From Bacteroidales bacterium (GTDB lineage: Bacteria; Bacteroidota; Bacteroidia; Bacteroidales; UBA932): DNA of 49,265 bases. A program made the position numbers and the translations under genes. The notes under the pieces are model-generated. The model was not told where the DNA came from and made no database searches. It was given only the letters and a program-made list of their open reading frames with translations. Positions 28,623 to 36,578 of the stretch are shown here, one piece after another. Position 1 is the first letter of the stretch, and each line of letters opens with the position of its first letter. Where the stretch lies: assembly GCA_017555445.1 (NCBI GenBank), contig JAFZGK010000074.1, forward strand, positions 1 to 49,265, written 5' to 3'.

Positions 28623-29303
28623 TTAGTTTGCTGAAGGCTCGTGGAGCATGTCGATGAACTCGATGGTGGTGTTCTCCATCTTGAACACGAGGTTGGAGAT
28701 CTGTGAAGTGAGGAAGTTATATCCGAAGTATGCGATGATACCTACGAAAAGACCGCCAACTGTAGTCACCATCGCCTCATAGATACCTCCTGAAAGAAGG
28801 GTGATGTCGATGTTGTTGCCTGCAGTCGACATTCTGAAGAAGGCCTCGATCATACCTGTCACGGTACCGAGGAATCCGATCATCGGAGCACCACCGGCGA
28901 TTGTAGCAAGCATAGGGAGACCCTTCTCAAGCCTTGCGACCTCCACATTTCCCATGTTCTCCACTGCAGTCTGGATGTCCTGGAGAGGACGTCCGATTCT
29001 CTCGATTCCCTTCTCGACAAGTCTTGCGATCGGAGAGTCGTACTGGCGGCAGAGCTCGAGTGCCGAGTTGATCTTTCCGTCATGGATGAGGTCATGGATG
29101 TCGTTCATGAAGTTCTTGTCCATCTTGCCTGCCTTGCGGATGAGCCAGTACTTGTTGCCGAAGATGTAGATCGCCATGATCGAAAGCAAAAGGAGCACGA
29201 TCATGAGGAAGCCTCCCTTGGAAGCCATATCGATCAGCGAAAGTTTCTGCTGAACTGCTGTTGGAACAGCCTCTACGGCTGTCTGTAAAACATTGAAAAG
29301 CAT
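28623..29303 (-). CDS. exbB: MotA/TolQ/ExbB proton channel protein
   Basis: Forms the proton channel of the TonB energising complex. The 226-residue protein has three transmembrane segments: about residues 32-50 (GGFLMIVLLLLSIMAIYIF), about 130-155 (AGGAPMIGFLGTVTGMIEAF, the conserved TolQ/ExbB signature) and about 170-195 (GGLFVGIIAYFGYNF). It heads the minus-strand run. A TATCTTTG promoter element and a long 5' hairpin lie upstream. Confidence 0.94.
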   Translation of the reverse strand: MLFNVLQTAVEAVPTAVQQKLSLIDMASKGGFLMIVLLLLSIMAIYIFGNKYWLIRKAGKMDKNFMNDIHDLIHDGKINSALELCRQYDSPIARLVEKGIERIGRPLQDIQTAVENMGNVEVARLEKGLPMLATIAGGAPMIGFLGTVTGMIEAFFRMSTAGNNIDITLLSGGIYEAMVTTVGGLFVGIIAYFGYNFLTSQISNLVFKMENTTIEFIDMLHEPSAN

Positions 29304-29333
29304 ATCTTTAGGTTCTTTTAAATTAACAAATCA

Positions 29334-29365
29334 CGATTGTGCCTTTTCGCAAAAGCGCACAATCG
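29334..29365 (-). promoter_or_regulatory. Stem-loop at the predicted 5' end of the exbB mRNA
   Basis: CGATTGTGC (29334-29342) pairs with GCACAATCG (29357-29365) and CTTTT (29343-29347) with AAAAG (29351-29355). The result is a 14-bp hairpin with one bulged base and a 3-nt loop. It begins about where transcription from the adjacent -7 element should start, so the message would carry it at its extreme 5' end. A role in mRNA stability is plausible but inferred. Confidence 0.6.
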
Positions 29366-29367
29366 CG

Positions 29368-29375
29368 CAAAGATA
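29368..29375 (-). promoter_or_regulatory. exbB operon promoter -7 element TATCTTTG
   Basis: TATCTTTG on the minus strand matches TAnnTTTG, 65 bp upstream of the exbB ATG. It is the only such element I see for the exbB-to-aroK run. Confidence 0.6.
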
Positions 29376-29531
29376 AGAAAATTTCCTGAATTTGCTGGTC
29401 TTTTTTTAATATCTGAGATAAGTCTTGTCTTATTGAAAAAGATTTTCGAAATTTGTAGAGATGTGTCTTAAAGTCCTCAATTTTAACACATTATAATAAA
29501 TTTTTCAAGTAAATTATTAAAACTTAACCAT

Positions 29532-30608
29532 ATGATTAAAAAACTTTTGGTGATCTTAGGCTTGTCTATGACAATGGCTGTCTCGTGTGAGGGGTTGATC
29601 GGCACTGATGAGATCTGGGATAAGCTCAATGATCATGAGAATCGAATCAGTTCTCTTGAGGCTACATGCAACAGGCTCAATGAGAATATCACTTCGATCC
29701 AGGCTATTCTGGAGGCTGTTCAGAAAGGTCTTTATGTGACTGATGTGAAGACAGTTGTGGAAGGCGGTGTGGAAGTAGGTTATATACTTACTTTTTCTGA
29801 CGGATCTTCTGTGACTATCTATCATGGTAAGGATGGTGCTGATGGAAAGGACGGTGCTGATGGCTCTAGTGGTTACGTGCCTAAGATTGGTGTTGCAATG
29901 GCATCTGATGGAAGATATTATTGGACTTTGGATGGTCAGTGGCTCCTTGATGATATTGGCAACATGATTCCTGCGCCAGGTAAGAATGGTGAAGCTGGCG
30001 GTGATGGCGGGTCAGACGGAGAGGATGGAGAAAATAGTAAAGACGGCATCATTCCCCAGTTGAAGGTTGAAAACGGCTATTGGTATGTGTCTTGCGATAA
30101 TGGTAAGACATGGTCACAGCTTGGTCTGGCTACCGGTGAGCAGGGGCCACAGGAAAATCCAGGCGAAAATGACGATTCTTTCTTCGAGTCTGTAACTGAG
30201 AGCGAAAAATATATATCCCTCGTCCTTACAGACGGCACAGAGATTCTTATTCCTAAGTATCAGGATGTTGCAGTGGATGTGGAATTGTCTAAGGTGACAG
30301 GCTTTACAGCAGTTTTCAAAGGCAAAGTGAATAAGACCAGCCCAGACCTCAAAGTGACATTCTACTATGCGACATATAGCGACCTCACAGTCTATAGACA
30401 TGTCGGCAGTAAATCATTGACTGAATTCCCAGAAGAAGACTTCGAACTCAAAGTCAATGGCCTTGCGGCTCACACACAATATTTCTATTTCACCGAAGTT
30501 CTTTACAACGGCACCAAGACCTTTAGCGAGGTCGGCTCGTTTGTGACAGATGACGAAGACTCATATGTCGACTGGGGAGAAGGTGAAAACATCGGAGGAG
30601 ACATCTAG
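29532..30608 (+). CDS. Surface lipoprotein with DUF4988-like N-terminus and collagen-like segment
   Basis: Predicted lipoprotein of 358 residues. The signal peptide ends in a lipobox with Cys19 (TMAVSC). A short coiled-coil follows (about 25-60, DKLNDHENRISSLEATCNRL), then a beta-rich region seen in Bacteroidales DUF4988 / PL29-lyase N-terminal-type proteins (LTFSDGSSVTIYHGKDG, YWTLDGQWLLDD). Gly-x-Asp collagen-like repeats (GKDGADGKDGADG) occupy about 98-112 and again near 160-180. The C-terminal third resembles a fibronectin-III-like domain (TGFTAVFKGKV ... GLAAHTQYFYFTEV). Exact function unknown; surface adhesin or scaffold is a guess. It is 20 bp before the M64 gene, so they are probably cotranscribed. 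Confidence 0.75.
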   Translation: MIKKLLVILGLSMTMAVSCEGLIGTDEIWDKLNDHENRISSLEATCNRLNENITSIQAILEAVQKGLYVTDVKTVVEGGVEVGYILTFSDGSSVTIYHGKDGADGKDGADGSSGYVPKIGVAMASDGRYYWTLDGQWLLDDIGNMIPAPGKNGEAGGDGGSDGEDGENSKDGIIPQLKVENGYWYVSCDNGKTWSQLGLATGEQGPQENPGENDDSFFESVTESEKYISLVLTDGTEILIPKYQDVAVDVELSKVTGFTAVFKGKVNKTSPDLKVTFYYATYSDLTVYRHVGSKSLTEFPEEDFELKVNGLAAHTQYFYFTEVLYNGTKTFSEVGSFVTDDEDSYVDWGEGENIGGDI

Positions 30609-30628
30609 CAAAACAAAAAGACAATCAT

Positions 30629-33600
30629 ATGAAAAAGCAAGTTTCATTGTTAATGATGGCTACAGCCTTGTTCTTTACGCAAGCTTGTAGCTTTGAGGAA
30701 ATGAAGATTGAACCTGATCTTCCTCAGACTAGCACTCATAAAGTGCAGATTCATAGTGATATCTTCCAGCAGCCGGCAACAAGGGTTACCACAGACGGTT
30801 TCTGCACCGGAGACGAGGTGGGAGTATACCTTGTGAACTATGATGGTGAGACTCCTGGAACACTCAAGCTTGAGGATAATCAGGCTGACAATGCAAAATT
30901 CTCATACAATGAAAATGGCGAGTGGGTGTCTGACTATGACATCTTCTACAAGGATAATGAGACAAATGTCGACTTCTATGGCTATTATCCTTATGCTGAG
31001 CCGACATCGATTGAAGCATATCCATTTGAAGTGGCTCGTGACCAGTCAATGGGTGCAGAACACGGCCAGATGGCAGCTTATGAGGCATCTGACTTCCTTT
31101 GGGCTAATACTAAAAATGTTACTCCTACAGCCTCAAAAGTACTCTTGACATTCCGTCATCAGATGTCTTCTGCACGCGTACGTTTCTCGCAGGGAACAGG
31201 TTGGACTGATGCTGCAGAGTATACTGCTGTGACAAAGAAAGTCCTGGTGACAAGCACTGTCCGTAAGTCAACAATCAACCTTGCAACCGGTGTAGTTACT
31301 CCTGAAGGTGAAGCACCGCTTACTGGCATTGTTCCGATGAAGGACTATGATGAGTTCAGAGCGATTGTGGTTCCTCAGACCGTAGCTGCAGGCCAGACGC
31401 TCTTGACTATTACGGTTGATGGTAAGCCACGTAATTATGTTCGTGATGTTGATACAGAATATCTTCCAGGTAAGATTACTACATATGATTTCAGTATCAG
31501 CAAGCAGACCGACACCGGAGAGTATGAGATAGAACTTACTGGCGTAAATATCACTGCTTGGGAGGCTGATAATACATCTCATGGAGAGGACGCGAGAGAG
31601 TATGTAGTGGTGCATAATGTAAGCCCAGGTGGTCTAGAGAAGACGATTGTTGAGCGACTTGAGATGGATCCTACTAAGATTAAGAATCTTAAGCTGACAG
31701 GTAAGATTACAACTGATGATTATTATTTCATGAGAGACAAGATGACTTCGCTTCAGAGGCTTAATCTTAAGGAGGTTGAGAGTGTTGTTGATGGAGTGTA
31801 TACTATTCCATATATGGCTTTCAATGATAAGACTACATTGATAAAGTGCGTGCTGCCAGATAAATTGGAGAGGATTGAGATGTATTCATTTACAAATACA
31901 GCACTTACAGGAGCTCTATTGCTTCCGGAGGGATTGAAATATGTCGCGGGATTTACTAAGACGAAAATAACCAGCGTGCAGTTTCCAAGTACTTTGGAAG
32001 AAATCGGTAATGGTGCTTTTCAGTGGTGTGAAAGTCTTATGACGGAAATTTCATTTCCAGAATCCTTGAGGATTATAGGTCATGGTGCATTTGAGATTTC
32101 TGCAATCAAAGGAAATCTTGTTTTGCCACCTAATCTTGAGTCAATAGGGGAGAACGCATTCTATCAATGCTATGGTTTGACGGGTTCTCTAGTTATTCCA
32201 GATAAGGTTGAGATTATCTCAAGTTGGGCATTCTCTAATACTGGCTTTACAGGAACTCTTACTCTTCCCAATGGACTTGTGGAGATTGGCCAGTCAGCAT
32301 TTGATGCCACCCACTTTAAAGGTGAACTTAATTTGCCATCAAGTGTTACGAGCATAGGCCGTAATGCCTTTATGGGATCAGAATTTAATGGCACTTTGGT
32401 GTTACCGTCTGAACTGACCTTATTAGCCCCAGGAGCATTCCAGTCATGCTGGAGACTTAGTGGAATTGTCGAAATTCCTGAGAATATCATTGCTATACCT
32501 TCTAATGCATTCAGCAACTGTATAGCTCTTGAAGGGATTAAACTTCATAAAGATGTTGAAGTAATAGGAATACAGGCATTCAGCAACTGTACTGGAGTTT
32601 CTTCTATTGTCTGTGAGGCGATGAATCCTCCAACAATAAGTTCAGATAGTTTTGCTGGAGTTGCTAAAGATAACTTTACACTTGAGGTACCGGAGGCATC
32701 AGTAAATCAGTATAAAAATGCAAGTAACTGGAGTGAGTTTAAGCGCATTGAAGCTCATAGAGAGTTCTCTATCAGCCGAAATCTCCTCCGTACTCTCAAC
32801 GACGAGCACTCAAAGACCTTCGTTCTTCGGGCCCCTTCAGGAGAGAACTGGTCCGTTGAGAGTAAACCTGAGTGGGTAACTGTGGAGCCTATGTCAGGAA
32901 CTGGTAAGATGGATGTTACAGTAACTGTAAATACGCTTACCAATGGTTATGGAAACCGTTTTGGAGAAATTAAGTTCCTCCTTGATGGAAAAGACTATCG
33001 TAGCACAATGACTGTTGAACAGTATGACTACGAGTATGGTGATGGTGATATGATAACTCTTCAGGAGGCCTCACAGGGTGCGGGAGTTAATATAGTTCTA
33101 ATGGGAGACTGCTTTGATGCAAAGGATATTTCTGAGGGCAAGTATCTACAGGCAATGCAGGATGCTTACAGCTATTTCTTTGATATTGAACCGTACCTTA
33201 CTTATAAGGATTACTTCAATGTTTATGGCGTATTCGGAATGTCAGCCGACAGTGGAATGGGAACAGTAAATACCATCCGTGAGGCGCGTTTCGGCAGCCA
33301 ATACACTTTGAATGAAGGTGTTTCTCCTGATTTTGAGACTACGTTTGCTGCAGCTTGCCTTGCTCCAATTAATGATGATGTCAGCAGAACTCTCGTAATC
33401 ATGATTGAGAATAGCAGTGATTATAGCGGACTTTGTTATATGTGGGGTGACGGTTCTGCTGTTGCGGTAGTGCCTATGAGTACAGACCCTGCGCCTTACG
33501 ATTTCAGAGGTCTTGTGCATCACGAGGCAGGCGGTCATGGATTCGGTAAACTTGCGGATGAATATATCTATCATAATGCATTTATTCTGTCGTGCGGTTG

Positions 33601-34045
33601 TGCCTGCTGTGGACATACAGAGGAACTGAATATAATGAAATCATATGGCTTCTATGATAATATTTCTCTAACAGGAGATATGCACTCCGTTCCATGGGCT
33701 CACATGATCTACGACCCTCAGTACTCAAATACTGTGGACGTTTATGAAGGTGCATTTTTCCATACTCGTGGAGTGTTCCGTAGCGAGCCTACAAGCTGTA
33801 TGAATAATAATATTCCATACTACAATGCTATCTCTCGTGAGGCTATGGTTAAGAGAATTATGGACTATGCCGGTGAGGAATACTCATTCGAGGATTTCAA
33901 GGCGAATGACAAGGAAGCGCTTCCATCTGTGACAACCAAGTCAGACTGGATGTGGTCTGAAGGAACAGGAACATCATCACGCTTCGACCAGATGCCGCCG
34001 AAGTTCATGGGTGATAAACCTTCGTTTAGCAAAATGTCATTCTGA
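30629..34045 (+). CDS. Lipoprotein: fimbrillin-like + BspA LRR + BACON + M64-like metallopeptidase
   Basis: 1138-residue predicted surface protein. In order: signal peptide and lipobox with Cys20 (FTQAC); a fimbrillin-family domain (about 35-320; RVTTDGFCTGDEVGVYLV near its start); BspA/LRR_5-type leucine-rich repeats (about 365-700; recurring IGxxAFxxC and LxLPxxLxxIG patterns); a BACON domain (about 711-800; PSGENWSVESKPEWVTVEP); and a C-terminal region with HHEAGGHGFGKLADEY at 964-979, matching M64 (IgA-peptidase-like) zinc peptidases. His965, Glu966, His970 and Asp977/Glu978 are the likely zinc and catalytic residues. The substrate is unknown; a host or glycan-associated protein is an inference. 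The last residues (MSF) and stop are supplied by a TGTCATTC-type repeat. Confidence 0.85.
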   Translation: MKKQVSLLMMATALFFTQACSFEEMKIEPDLPQTSTHKVQIHSDIFQQPATRVTTDGFCTGDEVGVYLVNYDGETPGTLKLEDNQADNAKFSYNENGEWVSDYDIFYKDNETNVDFYGYYPYAEPTSIEAYPFEVARDQSMGAEHGQMAAYEASDFLWANTKNVTPTASKVLLTFRHQMSSARVRFSQGTGWTDAAEYTAVTKKVLVTSTVRKSTINLATGVVTPEGEAPLTGIVPMKDYDEFRAIVVPQTVAAGQTLLTITVDGKPRNYVRDVDTEYLPGKITTYDFSISKQTDTGEYEIELTGVNITAWEADNTSHGEDAREYVVVHNVSPGGLEKTIVERLEMDPTKIKNLKLTGKITTDDYYFMRDKMTSLQRLNLKEVESVVDGVYTIPYMAFNDKTTLIKCVLPDKLERIEMYSFTNTALTGALLLPEGLKYVAGFTKTKITSVQFPSTLEEIGNGAFQWCESLMTEISFPESLRIIGHGAFEISAIKGNLVLPPNLESIGENAFYQCYGLTGSLVIPDKVEIISSWAFSNTGFTGTLTLPNGLVEIGQSAFDATHFKGELNLPSSVTSIGRNAFMGSEFNGTLVLPSELTLLAPGAFQSCWRLSGIVEIPENIIAIPSNAFSNCIALEGIKLHKDVEVIGIQAFSNCTGVSSIVCEAMNPPTISSDSFAGVAKDNFTLEVPEASVNQYKNASNWSEFKRIEAHREFSISRNLLRTLNDEHSKTFVLRAPSGENWSVESKPEWVTVEPMSGTGKMDVTVTVNTLTNGYGNRFGEIKFLLDGKDYRSTMTVEQYDYEYGDGDMITLQEASQGAGVNIVLMGDCFDAKDISEGKYLQAMQDAYSYFFDIEPYLTYKDYFNVYGVFGMSADSGMGTVNTIREARFGSQYTLNEGVSPDFETTFAAACLAPINDDVSRTLVIMIENSSDYSGLCYMWGDGSAVAVVPMSTDPAPYDFRGLVHHEAGGHGFGKLADEYIYHNAFILSCGCACCGHTEELNIMKSYGFYDNISLTGDMHSVPWAHMIYDPQYSNTVDVYEGAFFHTRGVFRSEPTSCMNNNIPYYNAISREAMVKRIMDYAGEEYSFEDFKANDKEALPSVTTKSDWMWSEGTGTSSRFDQMPPKFMGDKPSFSKMSF

Positions 34046-34069
34046 GGAGCGAAGCGACGTGAGAATCTT
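34035..34069 (+). repeat. TGTCATTC-type interspersed repeat at a gene junction
   Basis: The unit begins TGTCATTCTGAGGAGCGAAG and ends GTGAGAATCTT. It is related to the units at 21747 and 38404-38474. Its TGA at 34043-34045 is the stop codon of the M64-type gene, and it occupies most of the gap before the next gene. In another frame it would read CHSEERSDV, which is why the apparent upstream extension of the next gene is rejected. Confidence 0.8.
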
Positions 34070-34088
34070 TATTCTAAAATGTAAAGCA

Positions 34089-36083
34089 ATGAAACGAATA
34101 TATATACCATTATTAATGGCCCTGGCATTTACGGCCTGCCAGGATAATATAGTAGAGCCTGAGGTGTTGGTTTATGACAATGTTATGCGCTTTAACCTTG
34201 TTGGCCCTGATGTGCAGACAAAAGTAAGTGCTGGTGTTTTTGAAGATGCTGATCAGATCGGTCTCTATGTCACCGACTATGTAAATGAGACAACTCCAAT
34301 GCCTCTTCAGATTTCAGGTAACAGAGCGAATAACTCTCGAGTGACATTTAATGGTGCAGTTTGGACACCTGAGCAGACCATCTATTGGGGTAATGGTAAG
34401 TCTGATGTCTATGCTTATTATCCATATTTTGAGGCTATTACTGATATCAATAAGCTATATTTTGAGGTGGCGACAGATCAGACAAATGGTGGCTACGAGG
34501 AGTCGGACTTTCTATGGGCAAAAGCAGAAGGAGTTTGCCAAACTGATGGTGCTGTTAATCTCGAAATGAGGCACTTGATGAGTAAGCTTACAGTGAAGAT
34601 TGTCGCTGGAGAGGATTATATTGGCTCACTTCCTGAGGATGCTACAGTCCAGCTCCATAGTACTGTAACTAATGTCAATATCGATCTTGAAAATGGATCT
34701 GTTGTCAAGGATCCTTATAGCGGAGCAAAATCAATCAAGATGAGAAATCTTGGCATTCGTTCCTATGACGGTGAAGAGGCAGTCGTTTATGAGGCTATTG
34801 TAGTGCCTCAGATGCTTGAGGCTTCAGTCCCTCTTCTTGAAATCAACTCAAAGAGCGTGTCATATCTTCTTGAAGATCCATTCAACTTCCGTCCAGGCGT
34901 TGCATATACTTATACTGCTACATTGAACACATCTACGACAGCAATTAAGGTTGAAATTGGCTGCGAAATTGAAGATTGGAATAATGTAGGTGGCGGCTCT
35001 GGAGAAGGTGGCGAAGGTAACGATGGAGACGACAACGAAGGTGATATCGATGAAGAAACAAAAACTTACACTGATCTTTCTGCTGAAGGAACAGCAAACT
35101 GCTACCTTATTCAGGGCGCAGGAGACTATAAGTTTAAGGCTGTGATCGGAAATACTGATGCTACAGTAGGAAATGTGAAATCTGTTGAAGTTCTCTGGGA
35201 ATCATTTGGAACAGATGAAATGCCGAATGTCGGCGATCTTATCGCCTTGGTCTCATATAAGGATGGCTACATACGTTTCTCAACCCCAGAAAACTTCCGT
35301 GATGGAAATGCAGTTATCGCAGCAAAGAACTCAAAAGGCACACTCCTATGGTCATGGCACATATGGTGCGCTGAAGAAGGATTCGACGAACAGGTTTACT
35401 ACAATGATGCCGGCACGATGATGGATCGTAATCTTGGAGCAACCTCAGCAACTCCAAATGATGTTGGAACCATGGGCCTCCTATATCAATGGGGAAGAAA
35501 GGATCCTTTCATGGGAGCAGATGCAACATGGTCTGATGATCCCGCAGCAGCTACCGGTACTTGGAGTGTCTCTATAGTAGAATATGGTTCTCCGTTTTCT
35601 ATAGTAGATACGGAGGCTAATCCAACTACTTTCTACTGCAATCAAGCAAATTTACCAAATGGGTGTTGGGCATCTACTAAGACTGTATATGATCCATGTC
35701 CAGCAGGATGGAGAGTGCCAGAGGGGGGCGAGAGTGGAGTTTGGGCTAAGGCGTTGGGCAAATCAGCCTTATTAGAGTGGGCGGATGTTGTGCTAGATTA
35801 CGGAATCAATTTTACGGGAATATTTGGTGATGCAGAAATGATATGGTATCCTATTACGTGTTCTAGACCCTATTATAGTTATAGCCATACATTAAATTAT
35901 ACTGGTGCTACCGGCTGGTATTGGTCATGCTCTCCTCGCGAGGGAAGTAACGATGAAGCTTATACTATGATCTTCACTACCTTCAGTGGCGAAGTCAATG
36001 TCTATCCAGCAGACATTGCGTACCGACCTAACGGTTACTCAGTCCGCTGCCAAAAAGAAACCGACGAGGTAGCAGAGCCATAG
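34089..36083 (+). CDS. Fimbrillin-family lipoprotein with C-terminal FISUMP domain
   Basis: 664 residues from ATG 34089. Signal peptide with lipobox Cys17 (LAFTAC). A fimbrillin-like domain spans about 30-300 (VSAGVFEDADQIGLYVTDY, IYWGNGKSDVYAYYPYF, MRHLMSKLTVKI). An acidic Gly/Asp/Glu linker follows (about 303-325). The C-terminal half is a FISUMP-type domain: MMDRNLGATS, GLLYQWGRKDPF, YDPCPAGWRVPEGG and the terminal YSVRCQKE. The frame extends upstream to 34011, but that part is repeat sequence. Such proteins are typical candidate pilus or adhesin tips of Bacteroidales; function here is inferred from domain families. Confidence 0.85.
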   Translation: MKRIYIPLLMALAFTACQDNIVEPEVLVYDNVMRFNLVGPDVQTKVSAGVFEDADQIGLYVTDYVNETTPMPLQISGNRANNSRVTFNGAVWTPEQTIYWGNGKSDVYAYYPYFEAITDINKLYFEVATDQTNGGYEESDFLWAKAEGVCQTDGAVNLEMRHLMSKLTVKIVAGEDYIGSLPEDATVQLHSTVTNVNIDLENGSVVKDPYSGAKSIKMRNLGIRSYDGEEAVVYEAIVVPQMLEASVPLLEINSKSVSYLLEDPFNFRPGVAYTYTATLNTSTTAIKVEIGCEIEDWNNVGGGSGEGGEGNDGDDNEGDIDEETKTYTDLSAEGTANCYLIQGAGDYKFKAVIGNTDATVGNVKSVEVLWESFGTDEMPNVGDLIALVSYKDGYIRFSTPENFRDGNAVIAAKNSKGTLLWSWHIWCAEEGFDEQVYYNDAGTMMDRNLGATSATPNDVGTMGLLYQWGRKDPFMGADATWSDDPAAATGTWSVSIVEYGSPFSIVDTEANPTTFYCNQANLPNGCWASTKTVYDPCPAGWRVPEGGESGVWAKALGKSALLEWADVVLDYGINFTGIFGDAEMIWYPITCSRPYYSYSHTLNYTGATGWYWSCSPREGSNDEAYTMIFTTFSGEVNVYPADIAYRPNGYSVRCQKETDEVAEP

Positions 36084-36113
36084 CGAAGAATAACTTTAAT
36101 CAGCGAATCTTAA

Positions 36114-36169
36114 AACTTCATTCCCCGTGCCTCATGGTCATTATGCTGACCGTGAAGCACGGGGAAGTT
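36114..36169. repeat. Large imperfect hairpin downstream of the fimbrillin-FISUMP gene
   Basis: CCCCGTGC (36123-36130) pairs with GCACGGGG (36157-36164). An inner stem, ATGGTCA with TGACCGT, has loop TTATGC, and an outer AACTT/AAGTT pair is separated by a 4-nt bulge. It lies 30 bp past the stop codon and could end transcription, but no T-run follows. Confidence 0.6.
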
Positions 36170-36236
36170 GTATGGTCCAAATGAAAACAAAATTAAAGTC
36201 CAGTACCTCTTCTACCGTATCCAACAACAACCTCAC

Positions 36237-36530
36237 TTATTCTCCTCTTCCATATGCCCTTATCTCCTCGTTGATTTCCTCAAGTGTCATGTCGGTCAGG
36301 CCGTTTTGTCGAGCTTCCTTTCTTAGTCTCTCGAAAGCTATCATGCCTTTTGCTCTGACTAGGGCCTCTTTTTCTGATCTGATTTCAAACGGAATTCGCT
36401 GCTCTCTTACCATTGTCTTCATGAAAACAGTGAGCGCTGCAGTGTTGCTGAGGCCGAACTCGTCGCAGAGTTTGTCGAAATCTTTCTTGAGTTTGTCGTC
36501 TACTCTGAATGTCATCGTTGTCTGTGCCAT
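36237..36530 (-). CDS. RelB/DinJ-family antitoxin, no toxin next to it
   Basis: 97-residue protein. Its N-terminal ribbon-helix-helix (TTMTFRVDDKLKKDFDKLCDEFGLSNTAALTVFMKTMV) is the RelB/DinJ pattern: a DNA-binding dimer that represses its own operon. The charged C-terminal half would wrap a RelE/YafQ-type toxin. In this family the toxin normally follows directly, but no RelE-like frame is present downstream (36084-36236) or upstream. The ATG lies 4 bp from the base of a long hairpin, which may limit its translation. It is either a solitary antitoxin or a remnant of a toxin-antitoxin pair. Confidence 0.85.
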   Translation of the reverse strand: MAQTTMTFRVDDKLKKDFDKLCDEFGLSNTAALTVFMKTMVREQRIPFEIRSEKEALVRAKGMIAFERLRKEARQNGLTDMTLEEINEEIRAYGRGE

Positions 36531-36534
36531 AATA

Positions 36535-36572
36535 AATCAAGGGTGGTCAAACATTTATGACTACCCTTGATT
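36535..36572. terminator. Bidirectional terminator between truA and the antitoxin
   Basis: AATCAAGGGTGGTCA (36535-36549) pairs with TGACTACCCTTGATT (36558-36572): a 15-bp stem with one G-T pair and an 8-nt loop. On the minus strand it follows the truA stop by 6 bp and ends in a weak U-tract; on the plus strand it is followed by TTT. The antitoxin start codon is 4 bp beyond it. Confidence 0.75.
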
Positions 36573-36578
36573 TTTAAA

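Noticed and set aside
34011..34088. 26-residue N-terminal extension of the fimbrillin-FISUMP protein
   Set aside because: Encoded by the end of the previous gene and an interspersed repeat; it would displace the lipoprotein signal peptide that starts at 34089.
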